Below, one piece after another: positions 54,991 through 64,000 of a DNA stretch of 64,000 bases. Numbering within the stretch: position 1 is the stretch's first letter; every line of letters begins with the position of its first letter. The stretch is taken from assembly GCA_007922225.1 (NCBI GenBank), contig ML679995.1:6514689-6578688 (forward strand). The letters run 5' to 3'. The notes under the pieces are model-generated. The model did no database searches, was not told where the DNA came from, and worked only from the letters and a program-made list of their open reading frames with translations. Origin of the DNA: Emydura subglobosa. Its lineage: Eukaryota > Chordata > Testudines > Chelidae. Both the position numbers and the translations under genes were made by a program.

Positions 54991-56498
54991 ATTGGTTATT
55001 TCTTGAACCAATACCTGAGTTTTACTTCAGCCTTACAGATGTTTCATAAAGATACTGGAAAAAGCAAGGAATTATTGGCCTTCACCAGTCTGAATTTTAA
55101 AGTCGTAAACCCTGCAGCTTCAGAGAAAAAAATATAACTAGATGGGGGGGGGGAGGGGAGATTAAGAAGAAGAAAAAAATGCCACCTTTCTTGTTTACTA
55201 GACTTGGTTTAGACACCATAAGTCTCCTTTAACATAAAGTTTTTGCTTGTTCTTGTTCCAAAGGAAAAAGGTCCCTGGAATCAAAATTTATCACAATCAA
55301 AATAAAATTTAAAAGACCGGCATAAAACATTTAACAGCAACAGTTAATAATGTGTACTATGAAATATTGCACTAATATATTGATAAATAAGTTAATAAAG
55401 TATTAATGTGATTATGTGCATCATGTTCCACAGCCATTCCTCCTCAACTTTGCAACAGTTTAAAAACAAGTGCAACACAATCCCTTGGAAAATAATTTAA
55501 AATGAGGGCATTGGAGCGGATTCTCCTCTTGCTTACATCATGTCCACAGTGGTGGAACGTCAGCAAAGATAACATGCTCTTGATTTACACTGATGGAAGT
55601 GAGATTGAAATGTAACCTATACTCTCAATTGAGAATGGTCTCTATCTATCTAACGTACTTAGATGGCCCCTCTACAACCCTCCACTAACCCTCAGGTTGG
55701 TGCTCTAACCACTGGACCATCCTCCCACTCAGTTAATCAGTCACTCATCTTCTGAATCCTCCAGGGTCTTGCTCTCACTGTGTTGGGTTTTTGATGAATC
55801 ACGTGGTGTGATCAACTCTATCAACTTAAGCAAGACTTTTGTAATATTTGTTGTTTTTTGTAAAGCCCCAGATCCCAGAGTCATGAGAATCACAATGTAT
55901 ATAATAAAAAGTAAATTTCTCACCTTCATGTTTGGGGAGGAACGGCTTGAAAATGTGACCCAAATGCAACTCACAGATACAGAGCAGAGAACACATAAAC
56001 AGACCCCACTTTTCTTTCTTAAAATCTCATGATGGTGAGATGGTAATGCTGGTCATGTTGTCTTGAGGGTTATTTCTACCATCTTAATGGATCACGTGGA
56101 ACTCAGGTGATTGCACTGGAAGTGCCTGCTGTTCAATGAGCACAGGAATGCTTGGGTTATTTTAAATATATATTCAAATGTTTTGCGGTCTGTGATCATA
56201 GTGACTATTGTTTTGTGTAGGTACAAGAGAAAATGTTCACAGATCTAGACAATAAAAACTTTGTTGTCTGTGAATATCATAGGTCCATGGGTGGTAGCAT
56301 TTTTTTGACATAGGTAACAGTGGCGCTTGTCCTTACATCCTGCCTCAGTATACTGGCTCCAATATGTTGGCCTGTCTGTAGTGGGAGGAGGAAGCAACAG
56401 TCTGGTCTTGAGGGTATTTACTACTACTTAGAAACATATTAGCCATTCTATAGGATAGCCCAGCCTGAACAAGCCATGTGCTTTGAGCTTCTAAAAGG
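54991..56498. other. Unassigned DNA
   Basis: It contains a G-run at 55144-55161 and otherwise unique AT-rich sequence. 55690-55740 ('gttggtgctctaaccactgg' ...) resembles an antisense SINE head scrap. No exon. Confidence 0.45.
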
Positions 56499-56499
56499 A

Positions 56500-56665
56500 T
56501 GGTTTTCAGGTTAGGGCCCTGGCTTAGGATACATGAATCCTGGGTATAATTCCTAGCCTGGCTCAAATCACTCAATTTCTCATTGCCTCCTTTATAACAA
56601 TGGGGTAATATTTTCTTACCTCACGTGAGGAACAGATAGCGATGGTAGATATAAAGGATTTTAGT
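56500..56665 (+). mobile_element. MIR-like SINE, sense
   Basis: 'ggttagggccctggcttagg' (A-box region), 'catgaatcctgggtataatt' and 'caaatcactcaatttctcat' followed by 'caatggggtaatattttctt' in SINE order. Confidence 0.65.
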
Positions 56666-58334
56666 TAATGAATGATATGCAAAGGGCAAAGCAGGCTAAT
56701 GAAGCAGAATCTTTGTTTTACCATGTCTGAGTTTCCTCACTCAGCACATCTTAGCTCTGTATGTTCAAGAGGCCTACATTTCTACACAGCTGAAATGTTC
56801 AGTGAGATTGAGAGCAGCCGGGGCTCATGCCCACGGCTGAAAAGTTAGTGCATGTTATTTCAAACGGTCCAATCATGATGAGAGCTTCTGGTATGCTTTC
56901 AGGCAGAGGTCCCCTCCACAGTCCCTCTGTTTATTCCAGCATATACCTCATTCATCCACCCACATGTCTGTGCTAAAAGCAGATGCGGATGTACCAGGTA
57001 ACAGATCAACCACTTTTCATGCAGAGCAAGAGTAACTCAACTGAAGTCAGTGAGTTTACACCAGTATAAAAGCTGTGTGAGGGGAGAAGCCATTGAAGCA
57101 ACACACTGGAATAGGTCAGTGCTATGTGCTGCCAGGTCCACTATTGCCATCACCCGTGCAAGCAAAGAAGATGTGTGATACTAGCACCTTCTCCAGCATC
57201 TGCTATGATTTTCCCTCCGAAGGGAAAGGCATAAAATCCCACCTATAGCGCTTGGCTTGCATGACATTCAAGGCTTGTTCTCTCACTGCGAAGATGTCTG
57301 AAGCTCTAGATACCTCTTCCAATGCATCCATGAGAGCCAGGAAAGTAGTCAGGGGGGCTCTTTGGGGAGGGGAATCTGTCTTGTTGTTCTGTGTTTTTAC
57401 AGTACCTAGCACAATGGGGTCCTGATCCATGACTTGGACTCCTAGGCTGTGATAAGCCAAATGATTAATTATAACAACAGGAATTTTTCCAGATTTGCCT
57501 CCAGCAGGATCCAGTTGTAAATAAATTCCGGCATCTGTGGGCATTTCTTCATCTATGGGCATCTGATGTTACGTGGGCAGTGTGGTCTCTCTAAGTCAGG
57601 CTTGGATACATTGGATACATTGGTCAAGAGGTGTTGAATGCTGTTTCCCATTCCCTTCCTCCACTGGCTTAAACAGAGAACTTGCATCTCAAGTGATGTT
57701 TCTCAGAGAGATTTAGAAAATAGCGGAGACCACAGTCTCTCCAGTCCTGGCAGAAAAAACTGTTACCTATTCCAAGCATGGACAGAAGCCATGTGCACTA
57801 CCAGGTCAATTACTGGGGGAAAAATAGGCTCTATTTGTTCCAGTCTATCTGGTAAATATGTATATGTGCAGTTTCTTTAAAACATTTAATTATTTACTCA
57901 AGAGACCAGAACAGCTGTTCTGCCAGGTAAATACATTTGGAGAAAGCTTTTTAAGATGTGTATTATGTTAGATCTATTTCCACTTAAATACATTTTTTAT
58001 AATGCAAATTCTTTTAAAAGGCAAAATCTATTACCTTCTGAGTCATTCTGTGCTATCGTGTAAACATAGATTTGGAGCACACGTTATGCATAATAAAATG
58101 TGCAGCTAGGATACTTATGGAAGTCAATTGTTTCTGCTTCTTTGGGCCACATTCTGATACCCTTAACTCACAGTGAATAGTGCTATCCTTGAGTGATTTC
58201 AATGGAACTAGTTATGGAGTAAAGTACTACTCAGAATCTGTCTCATTCTGCAAGGAGCCGCTTTTCAACATTGCAACCCTATTACTTGCCTGTATTTCCT
58301 TTTTGGAGACTAACAGCAATTAGACAATAGTGTT
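56666..58334. other. Unassigned DNA with a SINE tail at 57390-57445
   Basis: 'ttctgtgtttttacagtacc' and 'tagcacaatggggtcctgat' at about 57388-57427 form a sense SINE tail. The 119-codon minus-strand frame at 57203-57562 overlaps this tail and has no motif. 57890-58140 is complex unique sequence that may be another weak conserved element. Confidence 0.45.
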
Positions 58335-58335
58335 A

Positions 58336-58475
58336 ATCAACATCTTCATCATTTGTATTGTGGTAGCACCTAGGAGAACCAGTTAGGAACCAGTAGTCCA
58401 TTGTGAAAGATTCTGTGCAAACACAGAACAAGATGGTCCCTGCCCCAAACAGCGTTACCAAACAGATGTCATTTT
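58336..58475 (-). mobile_element. SINE tail fragment, antisense
   Basis: 'catcatttgtattgtggtag', 'cacctaggagaaccagttag' and 'tccattgtgaaagattctgt' with 'ccctgccccaaacagcg' match the antisense SINE tail. Confidence 0.65.
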
Positions 58476-58812
58476 ATCAAATACAATTTTTTTAAAAAGT
58501 TAAAGTCGTGTAATGCAGCATCTTTGATGAGTTACTCATCATTTCCACCAATGTAGATTTGGTCAGTAAAAAAGATATTAGACGTAGGTTTTGCTGGACT
58601 CACTTTTTAACACAGAGCGATTGCTTGTTTTTAAAGGTGAGTTACAGACCCTGCTCTTATACATGTTTGTGAAAGTTAGCAAAGGAAGAACCCTTAAAAT
58701 AACTGATATTCAGCCTTGATTTGGATAGTGAATCCTTATCCATAACTTATCCACCTGTGAACCTCCTGGGCTCATAAACTGAACAGGAAACCTCACAAGG
58801 AGAGGTTCTCAC
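58476..58812. other. Unassigned DNA
   Basis: No recognised feature. Confidence 0.5.
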
Positions 58813-58813
58813 A

Positions 58814-58955
58814 AAATCATAGAATCATAGAAGATTAATGTTGGAAGAGACCTGAGGAGGTCATCTAATCCAACCCCTTGCTCAAAGCAGGACCAACCCC
58901 AACTAAATCATCACAGCCAGGGCTTTGTCAAGCCGGGTGTTAAAAATCTGCAGTA
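58814..58955 (-). mobile_element. CR1 LINE 3' end, antisense
   Basis: 'aaaatcatagaatcatagaa', 'ggtcatctaatccaacccct', 'ctcaaagcaggaccaacccc' and 'aactaaatcatcacagccag' are the reversed CR1 3' UTR and tail, the same subfamily as at 32.72 kb. It is only about 140 bp long. Confidence 0.92.
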
Positions 58956-59378
58956 TCTTCTGTTTCTGCCTGGGTAAGAAACACAGGGAAAAAAAAGCTG
59001 GTAAAGATGGAAGAACTCAAATGAAGCAAAAAAGGTTTTATTAAATTTAGGCCTCAGTTCACTAATACTCAACATGTAAGCTGGTATTTAGCATGTGAAT
59101 AATCTCACTGACTTCAATATATAATGATTGTAGTATATTTTGGCCATGCAAGTATGAAAAAGGGTTTGCAAACACAATTTTAACAAGCATTCTCAAACCT
59201 CAAAGGATTCAATTTGAGTGCTGAGCAAAGGTTTGGATCTTTGCATCATTTCTTCCTTCACTCAGAATGATTTGCATATGTCTACTTAACTATAAATAGT
59301 ACGTTGGTACATGAGCAGTCTGGCATTTCATTTTACTCATTGTATAGTAAAACACCTGTACATGTCTCAAGTCCGTAT
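58956..59378. other. Unassigned DNA
   Basis: No recognised feature. Confidence 0.5.
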
Positions 59379-59745
59379 GGATACATCTACACTTCAGTCA
59401 GGGGTGTGAATAGAAACTTGTGTAGACCTAACTACCCAGACTGTATTGTAGCTCAGTGTTTCTCAATACCGGTCCGTGGACTGATGCCAGTCGTTGAGAT
59501 CTCCCTGACACGGTTTAGGAAGGCAGCCAGCCAGTCTCTGGTATCAAAAAGGCACTGCACTAGCTAGCTCACTGAAAATATCGGTGAGGACACCACATCA
59601 TGGGTTTCAGTATGAGCTAGATACTAACTTACCCACACCATAGCATCACTACCACTATTTTTAGTGAGCTAACTAGAGTCCAGTTAGCAGGGGTATGTCT
59701 ATGTGAGCTGCTGTTCATACCTCCAGTTGCAATGTAGACATGGGT
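59379..59745. mobile_element. Non-autonomous DNA transposon (MITE) with a nested element
   Basis: The left end GGATACATCTACACTTCAGT and the right end (reverse complement) ACCCATGTCTACATTGCAAC form imperfect inverted termini. The interior holds 'gtgtgaatagaaacttgtgt' and 'gagctaactagagtccagtt'. It belongs with the GTCTACACT-type family of 8.0 kb. A second element (next entry) lies inside it. Confidence 0.7.
59454..59560. mobile_element. Short hAT-like element nested inside the MITE
   Basis: It starts CAGTGTTTCTCAA, a hAT-type end, and contains 'ccggtccgtggactgatgcc' and 'ctctggtatcaaaaaggc'. The right terminus appears partly deleted (GGCACTGC). It is about 105 bp. Confidence 0.55.
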
Positions 59746-60362
59746 CACATAAAAGGGACGCGTCCTAAGGAGATCTTCAAGCCAGTCATTTTTGTCATGG
59801 TTGCAAATAACTGGTGGTTCTAGTCTAGTACACTCCCTGTGTTTGCAGTTACATGACTGCAGCATCCTTGGCTTGGCTGTTTTTTCACTTCAACTTCAGC
59901 CATAATCATTGGCTCTCTCTCTTTTGTCCACGTCAAAGGAAGAAGTTCATTTCTTTCCCCAATAACTCAGAATCATGTCTTTTACTATTTTCTTTCCACT
60001 TTGTCCTCTCTTTTCTCCTGGGCTACTCCGAGAAGCTGAATGTTCAGACAGCTTTGTCTTTTGTCACTGGGGAGTGCTGCAAATTGTATTGTGTGGAATC
60101 AAGGTGCTAGAAAACTACTATAAGTGAAACACCAGGACAAGTTGCTACTCCCCAAATATGTTAGGCTCAGGTTCTGTTTTCCAAGCTAGCATTCTTGTCA
60201 CAAATAACTGGTGTCGGATCAAAGAATCATTACCTTTCAGCAGTGAGTGCAGTTAAAAAGTTTCTACCCTTTGTACTGACTTTCTCCATTTTAAGTACAG
60301 GGAATCTCAGTCAAACTGGTAGAATCTTTCCAAATGGAAGAATTCTTTCTTTGAGACTGGAA
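59746..60362. other. Unassigned DNA
   Basis: Pyrimidine-rich (59900-60060), with no recognised family or exon. Confidence 0.5.
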
Positions 60363-60364
60363 TA

Positions 60365-60775
60365 TGGGTGGTCATGCCTAGTAGTTGGAGCCAGAGTTGG
60401 TAGCCAAGGATAATTGCCCAGGGTTTGAGTCAGAGTCAGACAGCAGATGTCAGAGCCAAGGTGCTGACCTGGGTTACCTGGAGTGAGACAAATCAGGGGC
60501 AAAGCTGGGTCTAAGGCTGGAACAAGCAGAGACGGGAGATACCACAGTCATTGGCAAATGCTTTGAGAAGGCACCAAACTGCTGGGTTTAAGAATGGGTC
60601 TGCTGACTCCTCCCACCAATCGGGTGGCATAGTCAATCAGGCAGCCTACAATAGGCCAGTTGTGCTTGCTAGATTGCCCAAAACCTGGATCTGCCTCAGG
60701 CCCTGATTCCTGACCTTCTTTTGTTTTCAATAAAATAAGGGTGTGATCTGTGACATCTGTCTCAAGGGCTGGAAA
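60365..60775 (+). mobile_element. LTR-like sequence with polyadenylation signal
   Basis: It starts with repetitive GAGTCAGAGTCAGACAGC / GTCAGAGCC wording, continues 'gaaggcaccaaactgctggg' and 'cctcccaccaatcgggtggc', and ends with an AATAAA at about 60730-60735 ('tcaataaaataagggtgtga') followed by 'tctgtgaca'. The order GC-rich repeats, CCAAT-like block, AATAAA and short U5-like end fits an LTR of a retroelement dispersed in turtle genomes. Boundaries and family are uncertain; no genes. Confidence 0.42.
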
Positions 60776-61015
60776 AACAACATTCCTTTGCTGGCATGCG
60801 TTCTGAGTGAAGACTTTATTGTTTAAATTGAATCAGAAGTAAATGGCAGTTATAGAAAACATGATGGTCCATTTTAAGGAATTATATCCGTAGACTCTAT
60901 AATCCAATATTGTATCTCTTTGACAGAGGTCAGTGCCAGATGCTTCAGTGGAAGGTACAAGAAATTCCATAAGGAGCAGTTTTGGGATAATGTGCTTATA
61001 AAACCACATTTCTTT
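60776..61015. other. Unassigned DNA
   Basis: No recognised feature. Confidence 0.5.
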
Positions 61016-61122
61016 AAGCTCTCTCCTCCACAGAAGTTGGTCCCATAAAAGATATTACTTCACCCACTTTGTCCCTCTAATATCCTGGGACTGACATGGC
61101 TACAACAACACTGAAGCATAAG
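61016..61122 (+). mobile_element. Penelope-like element 3'-end fragment, sense
   Basis: 'ctctctcctccacagaagtt', 'ggtcccataaaagatattac', 'ttcacccactttgtccctct', 'aatatcctgggactgacatg' and 'gctacaacaacactgaag' match the PLE 3' end. This is the best-preserved of the three 3'-end copies. Confidence 0.8.
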
Positions 61123-62055
61123 TTTATTTTGTATCCTATCTGTAGATATTCCCATAATCTATATAAATGTGTAATTCTTTGCTGAAGTCTACTGAGCTCT
61201 TGACTTCCATGACATATTGTGTCAGGGAGTTCCACAGGTATTTTATTGTAGTGTTAAACTATATAGCCTTTTTTTCAGTTTGTAGACCTGGATATAGACA
61301 CGGAAATCATAATGATATACCTCATCACATTATTTTCATTCTTATAGGTTAAGAAGAAGAATTTATGGACACCAATGAATGAAATAAGTTGCATTTTTAA
61401 ATAAATTAATATTAATGTATGTTGAGTATTCAATTTCTTGATTTTCATATGTTAAATTGTTTCTTATTACTAAACTTTTAAAAAATGGTTTCCATAAATT
61501 CTTATTTTTCCGTCATTTAAAAAATCAATTAAAATGATTCAATCTGGAGTTGTCAGAGTCCCACTTTATTTTGGTAGGGATTGTTTTTTATGGAAAATAG
61601 ACTTGTTTTTATCATATTAAAGGAATATGGCAAGAGAGACAAGCACAGGTTAAAAATAATTTGGCAATTTGCAACTATGGAAAGCCAGAATAAGTCACAT
61701 TGTTTCAATGCTTCCTGTCAATTTGTCCTTTGCTTTCAATTGTTCTTATTTACATATAGCCTAGTATTAGAGCGGAGACCTTTTAAACACATCAATAGGT
61801 CAATAAATCTATGCCTTTAATAGGGATGTACACTCTTTATTTGGGAGTGTTTCATTATACATTGCCCTGCATGACTATAAACTGCTGTACACAAAATGTT
61901 TACATCCAATTGATTGCTTCTTGCAACGCATTCGATCATCAGAAGGTGTGAAAGGCATGTGTTCAAGGTTTGTAAGGTCAAATTTTGACAGTTTGCTAAT
62001 ACAGAGGCCTAAATCTATCCACCCTAACTCCATAAAAAAACCAGCATGAGACTTA
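61123..62055. other. Unassigned AT-rich DNA
   Basis: Very AT-rich (61380-61550), with no recognised exon or repeat. Confidence 0.5.
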
Positions 62056-62057
62056 TG

Positions 62058-62205
62058 CACCAGTTCAGCCCACAGAACAGGGCATAAGGGTAAAAAATTT
62101 AAATGAACCTAAATCTCTTTGAAAGTCAATGGGACTTAGGCTTCTAAATGACTACATCCCTTTTAAAAATGGGGCTAAGATGCTTTGGAAATTTTGCCCT
62201 TTATG
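62058..62205. repeat. Palindromic interspersed repeat (CTAAAT / ATTTAG type)
   Basis: 'aaatgaacctaaatctcttt', 'gaaagtcaatgggacttagg', 'cttctaaatgactacatccc' and 'ttttaaaaatggggctaaga' form a palindromic unit, with complementary CTAAATCTCTTT and AAATGACTACATCC arms around the central GTCAATGGGA. Confidence 0.5.
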
Positions 62206-62764
62206 TGTGTGTTTGTGTGTGTGTGGAGGGGTTATTTTTATGTTTGCTTGCCCTCTGCACAGAGCTAAGATCCTCTCGCTGAGTATTTCCTTATAGACAA
62301 TGCAATCTCCCCCCTGAGTTACAATGGGACTTCATGAATGATATGGCATCTGAGAACGGATGGCAGCATGGAGACCAGATGTGGAAAGTCCTCTTAACGA
62401 TACAGGATGTGCTCAGTATACTGCTATCTGGCACAGGTATGTGAGGGGTGGGAGGGAGGAAGAGTTAATAGAAAAACTCTGGGGCTCCAAGGCAGCTATA
62501 GACGCCCCACATTGTACCCCCTGAGGGTTACAGAGTGGGCAGGGTCAGAAAACAAAATGGAGAGTTGGGGAATCTTTTGGACACTTCCACTCCATGCTGC
62601 CCTTGAGGCAACAGGACAAGTTCAGTAGCCGTACTGCCCTGGGCTCTAGGTGTCCATGGATGGCAGTCACAGAACTGTCAGCTTCAGTTTCTCAGCTGAT
62701 TTGAGATAGTCTATTTATTGGACATAGGATCAAGGGAAGCATGTTGCTAAGCCTATGTTTAAGA
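62206..62764. other. Unassigned DNA
   Basis: A (TG)n stretch at 62205-62224, otherwise unremarkable. Confidence 0.5.
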
Positions 62765-63478
62765 ATGTGGGCTGTACTTACAGGATGGGGGAATCTCTCC
62801 TGGTAAGCAGTGACTCTGGAAAAAGCTTTGGGAGTTGTGATAGATAATCAGCTGAACATGAGCTCCCAGTGTGATGCTGTGGTGAAAAGGGCTAATGCAA
62901 TCCTTGGATGCACAAAAAGAAGAATATCAAGTAAGAGTAGAGAGATTATTTTACTTCTGTATTTGGCATAGGTGTCACTGCACTGGTACCATATCCTGTT
63001 CTGGTGTCCACAATTCAAGGAGAATGTTGATAAATTGGAGAGGGCTCAGATGAGAGCCACGAAAATGTTGAAAGGGTTAGAAACTTGCCTTACAGTGATA
63101 GACTCCAGGAGCTCAATCTATTTAATTTAACAAAAAGAGAATGACTTGATTATAATCTTTAAGTATCTATGTGGGAACAATATTTAATAATGGACTCTTT
63201 AGTCTAGCAGAGAAAGGTATAACGTGAGCCAATTGACGGAAGTTGAAACTAGACAAATTCAGACACGGGTAAATTTTTAACAGTGGAAGTAATTAACCAT
63301 TGGAACAATTTTTCTATGTTAGTAGTAGAGTCTCCATCACTGACAATTTTTAAATCAAGATTGGATGTTTAGCTAAGAGATCTGCTTGAGGAATTGTTGT
63401 GGGGAAGTTCTCTGGCCTGTGCTATACAGGAAGTCAGACTAGATGGTCACAATGGTCCTTTCTGGCCTTGGAATCTAT
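62765..63478 (+). mobile_element. CR1 LINE 3' portion, sense, tail type 2
   Basis: It starts in the ORF2 C-terminal region ('gtacttacaggatgggggaa', 'cagctgaacatgagctccca'), followed by 'gataaattggagagggctca', 'aattcaagattgg...' blocks, and ends 'actagatggtcacaatggtc' and 'ctttctggccttggaatcta'. Stops break the frame. Same subfamily as at 17.25 and 47.3 kb. Confidence 0.92.
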
Positions 63479-64000
63479 GTACTAACGAGACAGGCTCCAT
63501 AGCCTGATACTGTAACAGACTCATATCCTCTATTGATCAGGTACGTAGGGGGACTCAGAACTTTTACTTATACACTTGCTCCATCTAATTGACCTTATCT
63601 CTAGTCCACCCACCTCAATCCACTTTGTCCCTTGCCCAAATTCAATCACTGTGGGCACAAGACCCCTCTCCTCTGCATTCCTCTCATCTATAACAGCCTT
63701 CCTATTTCTCCACACATCAGTTAACTTCGAGTACCATCTAGAAACAGATCTTCTCCCCCGTTTATGCCCTTAATACAATAGTCCTATTAGGCTTGGCAAT
63801 GAAATGGGTGTGGATCCCCCGAGTACTTTCCTGATCCCCTGGTTGCCCACCTGTGGCACAACAGAATTTCAGCAGGTCAAATGCATTTGGGGTTCTTCCT
63901 ATGTTGTTATTATAGTTACATTTTCCCCTCAAATGACATACTGTACATTCCGGAATGTTATTGCTTAGCAAATCTATTCTCAGTTTATTTTTACATCAGA
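63479..64000. other. Unassigned DNA
   Basis: Pyrimidine-rich unique sequence to the end of the window, with nothing recognised. Confidence 0.5.

Noticed and set aside
57203..57562. 119-codon minus-strand frame
   Set aside because: It has no recognisable motif and overlaps a sense SINE tail at 57.39-57.44 kb. A chance frame is the simplest explanation.

Overview
This window is non-coding vertebrate DNA, most likely from a turtle (Testudines). It is AT-rich, and no host exon, rRNA, tRNA or bacterial-type gene could be recognised. The turtle reading rests on three things. CR1 LINEs are abundant, with sauropsid-type tails (ATTCTATGATTCT) and several different 3' families. Short non-autonomous DNA transposons share a TGTCTACACT-type inverted terminus. 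MIR-like tRNA-derived SINEs and a Penelope-like element are also present. These family attributions come from remembered consensus patterns, not from a search.

Layout. 1-11 kb: mostly unassigned AT-rich DNA with MIR-like SINEs, an inverted pair of old CR1 pieces (about 2.9-3.35 kb), two MITE-like elements (3.6 and 8.0 kb) and a 245-bp fold-back (9.9-10.1 kb). 11-19.3 kb: CR1 copies in both orientations, a GATCCACAAAG repeat with a nested MITE (16.2-17.0 kb) and a 1.1-kb CR1 with an intact FVDD motif (17.7-18.8 kb). 20-27.5 kb: the densest retroelement block. A CR1 is split by a 956-bp LTR-like insertion, and a long CR1 carrying endonuclease and reverse transcriptase remnants is interrupted by a second CR1. 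27.5-38 kb: mainly unassigned, with a diverged 36-bp minisatellite, an LTR-like retroelement (about 34.9-35.8 kb) and a MITE with clear termini (36.66-37.05 kb). 38.3-40.6 kb: two antisense CR1s in tandem. 41.75 kb: a (TG)45(AG)18 microsatellite. 43.1-44.5 kb: CR1. 48.3-49.7 kb: an antisense Penelope-like element with RT, GIY-YIG-like endonuclease and a degraded hammerhead-like core. 50.5-51.3 kb: a GC-rich insertion with direct terminal repeats. 52.8-53.35 kb: a hAT-like element. 59.4-59.75 kb: a MITE carrying a nested element. 62.8-63.5 kb: CR1.

Between the repeats lie stretches that look like conserved non-coding elements, being non-repetitive, moderately complex and rich in TAATTA-type motifs. 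The best is 53.6-54.26 kb. Others are near 4.5-4.9, 12.9-13.1, 15.7, 32.0-32.5 and 45.1-45.4 kb. If confirmed by alignment they would mark this as a regulatory gene desert or a very large intron.

All recognisable protein-coding remnants belong to retroelements and are broken by stops, frameshifts or catalytic-residue changes. I see no new multi-gene system. The items most worth checking are the Penelope element with its ribozyme-like end, the GC-rich island at 50.5 kb, the fold-back at 9.9 kb, the hairpin at 42.95 kb and the candidate enhancers.
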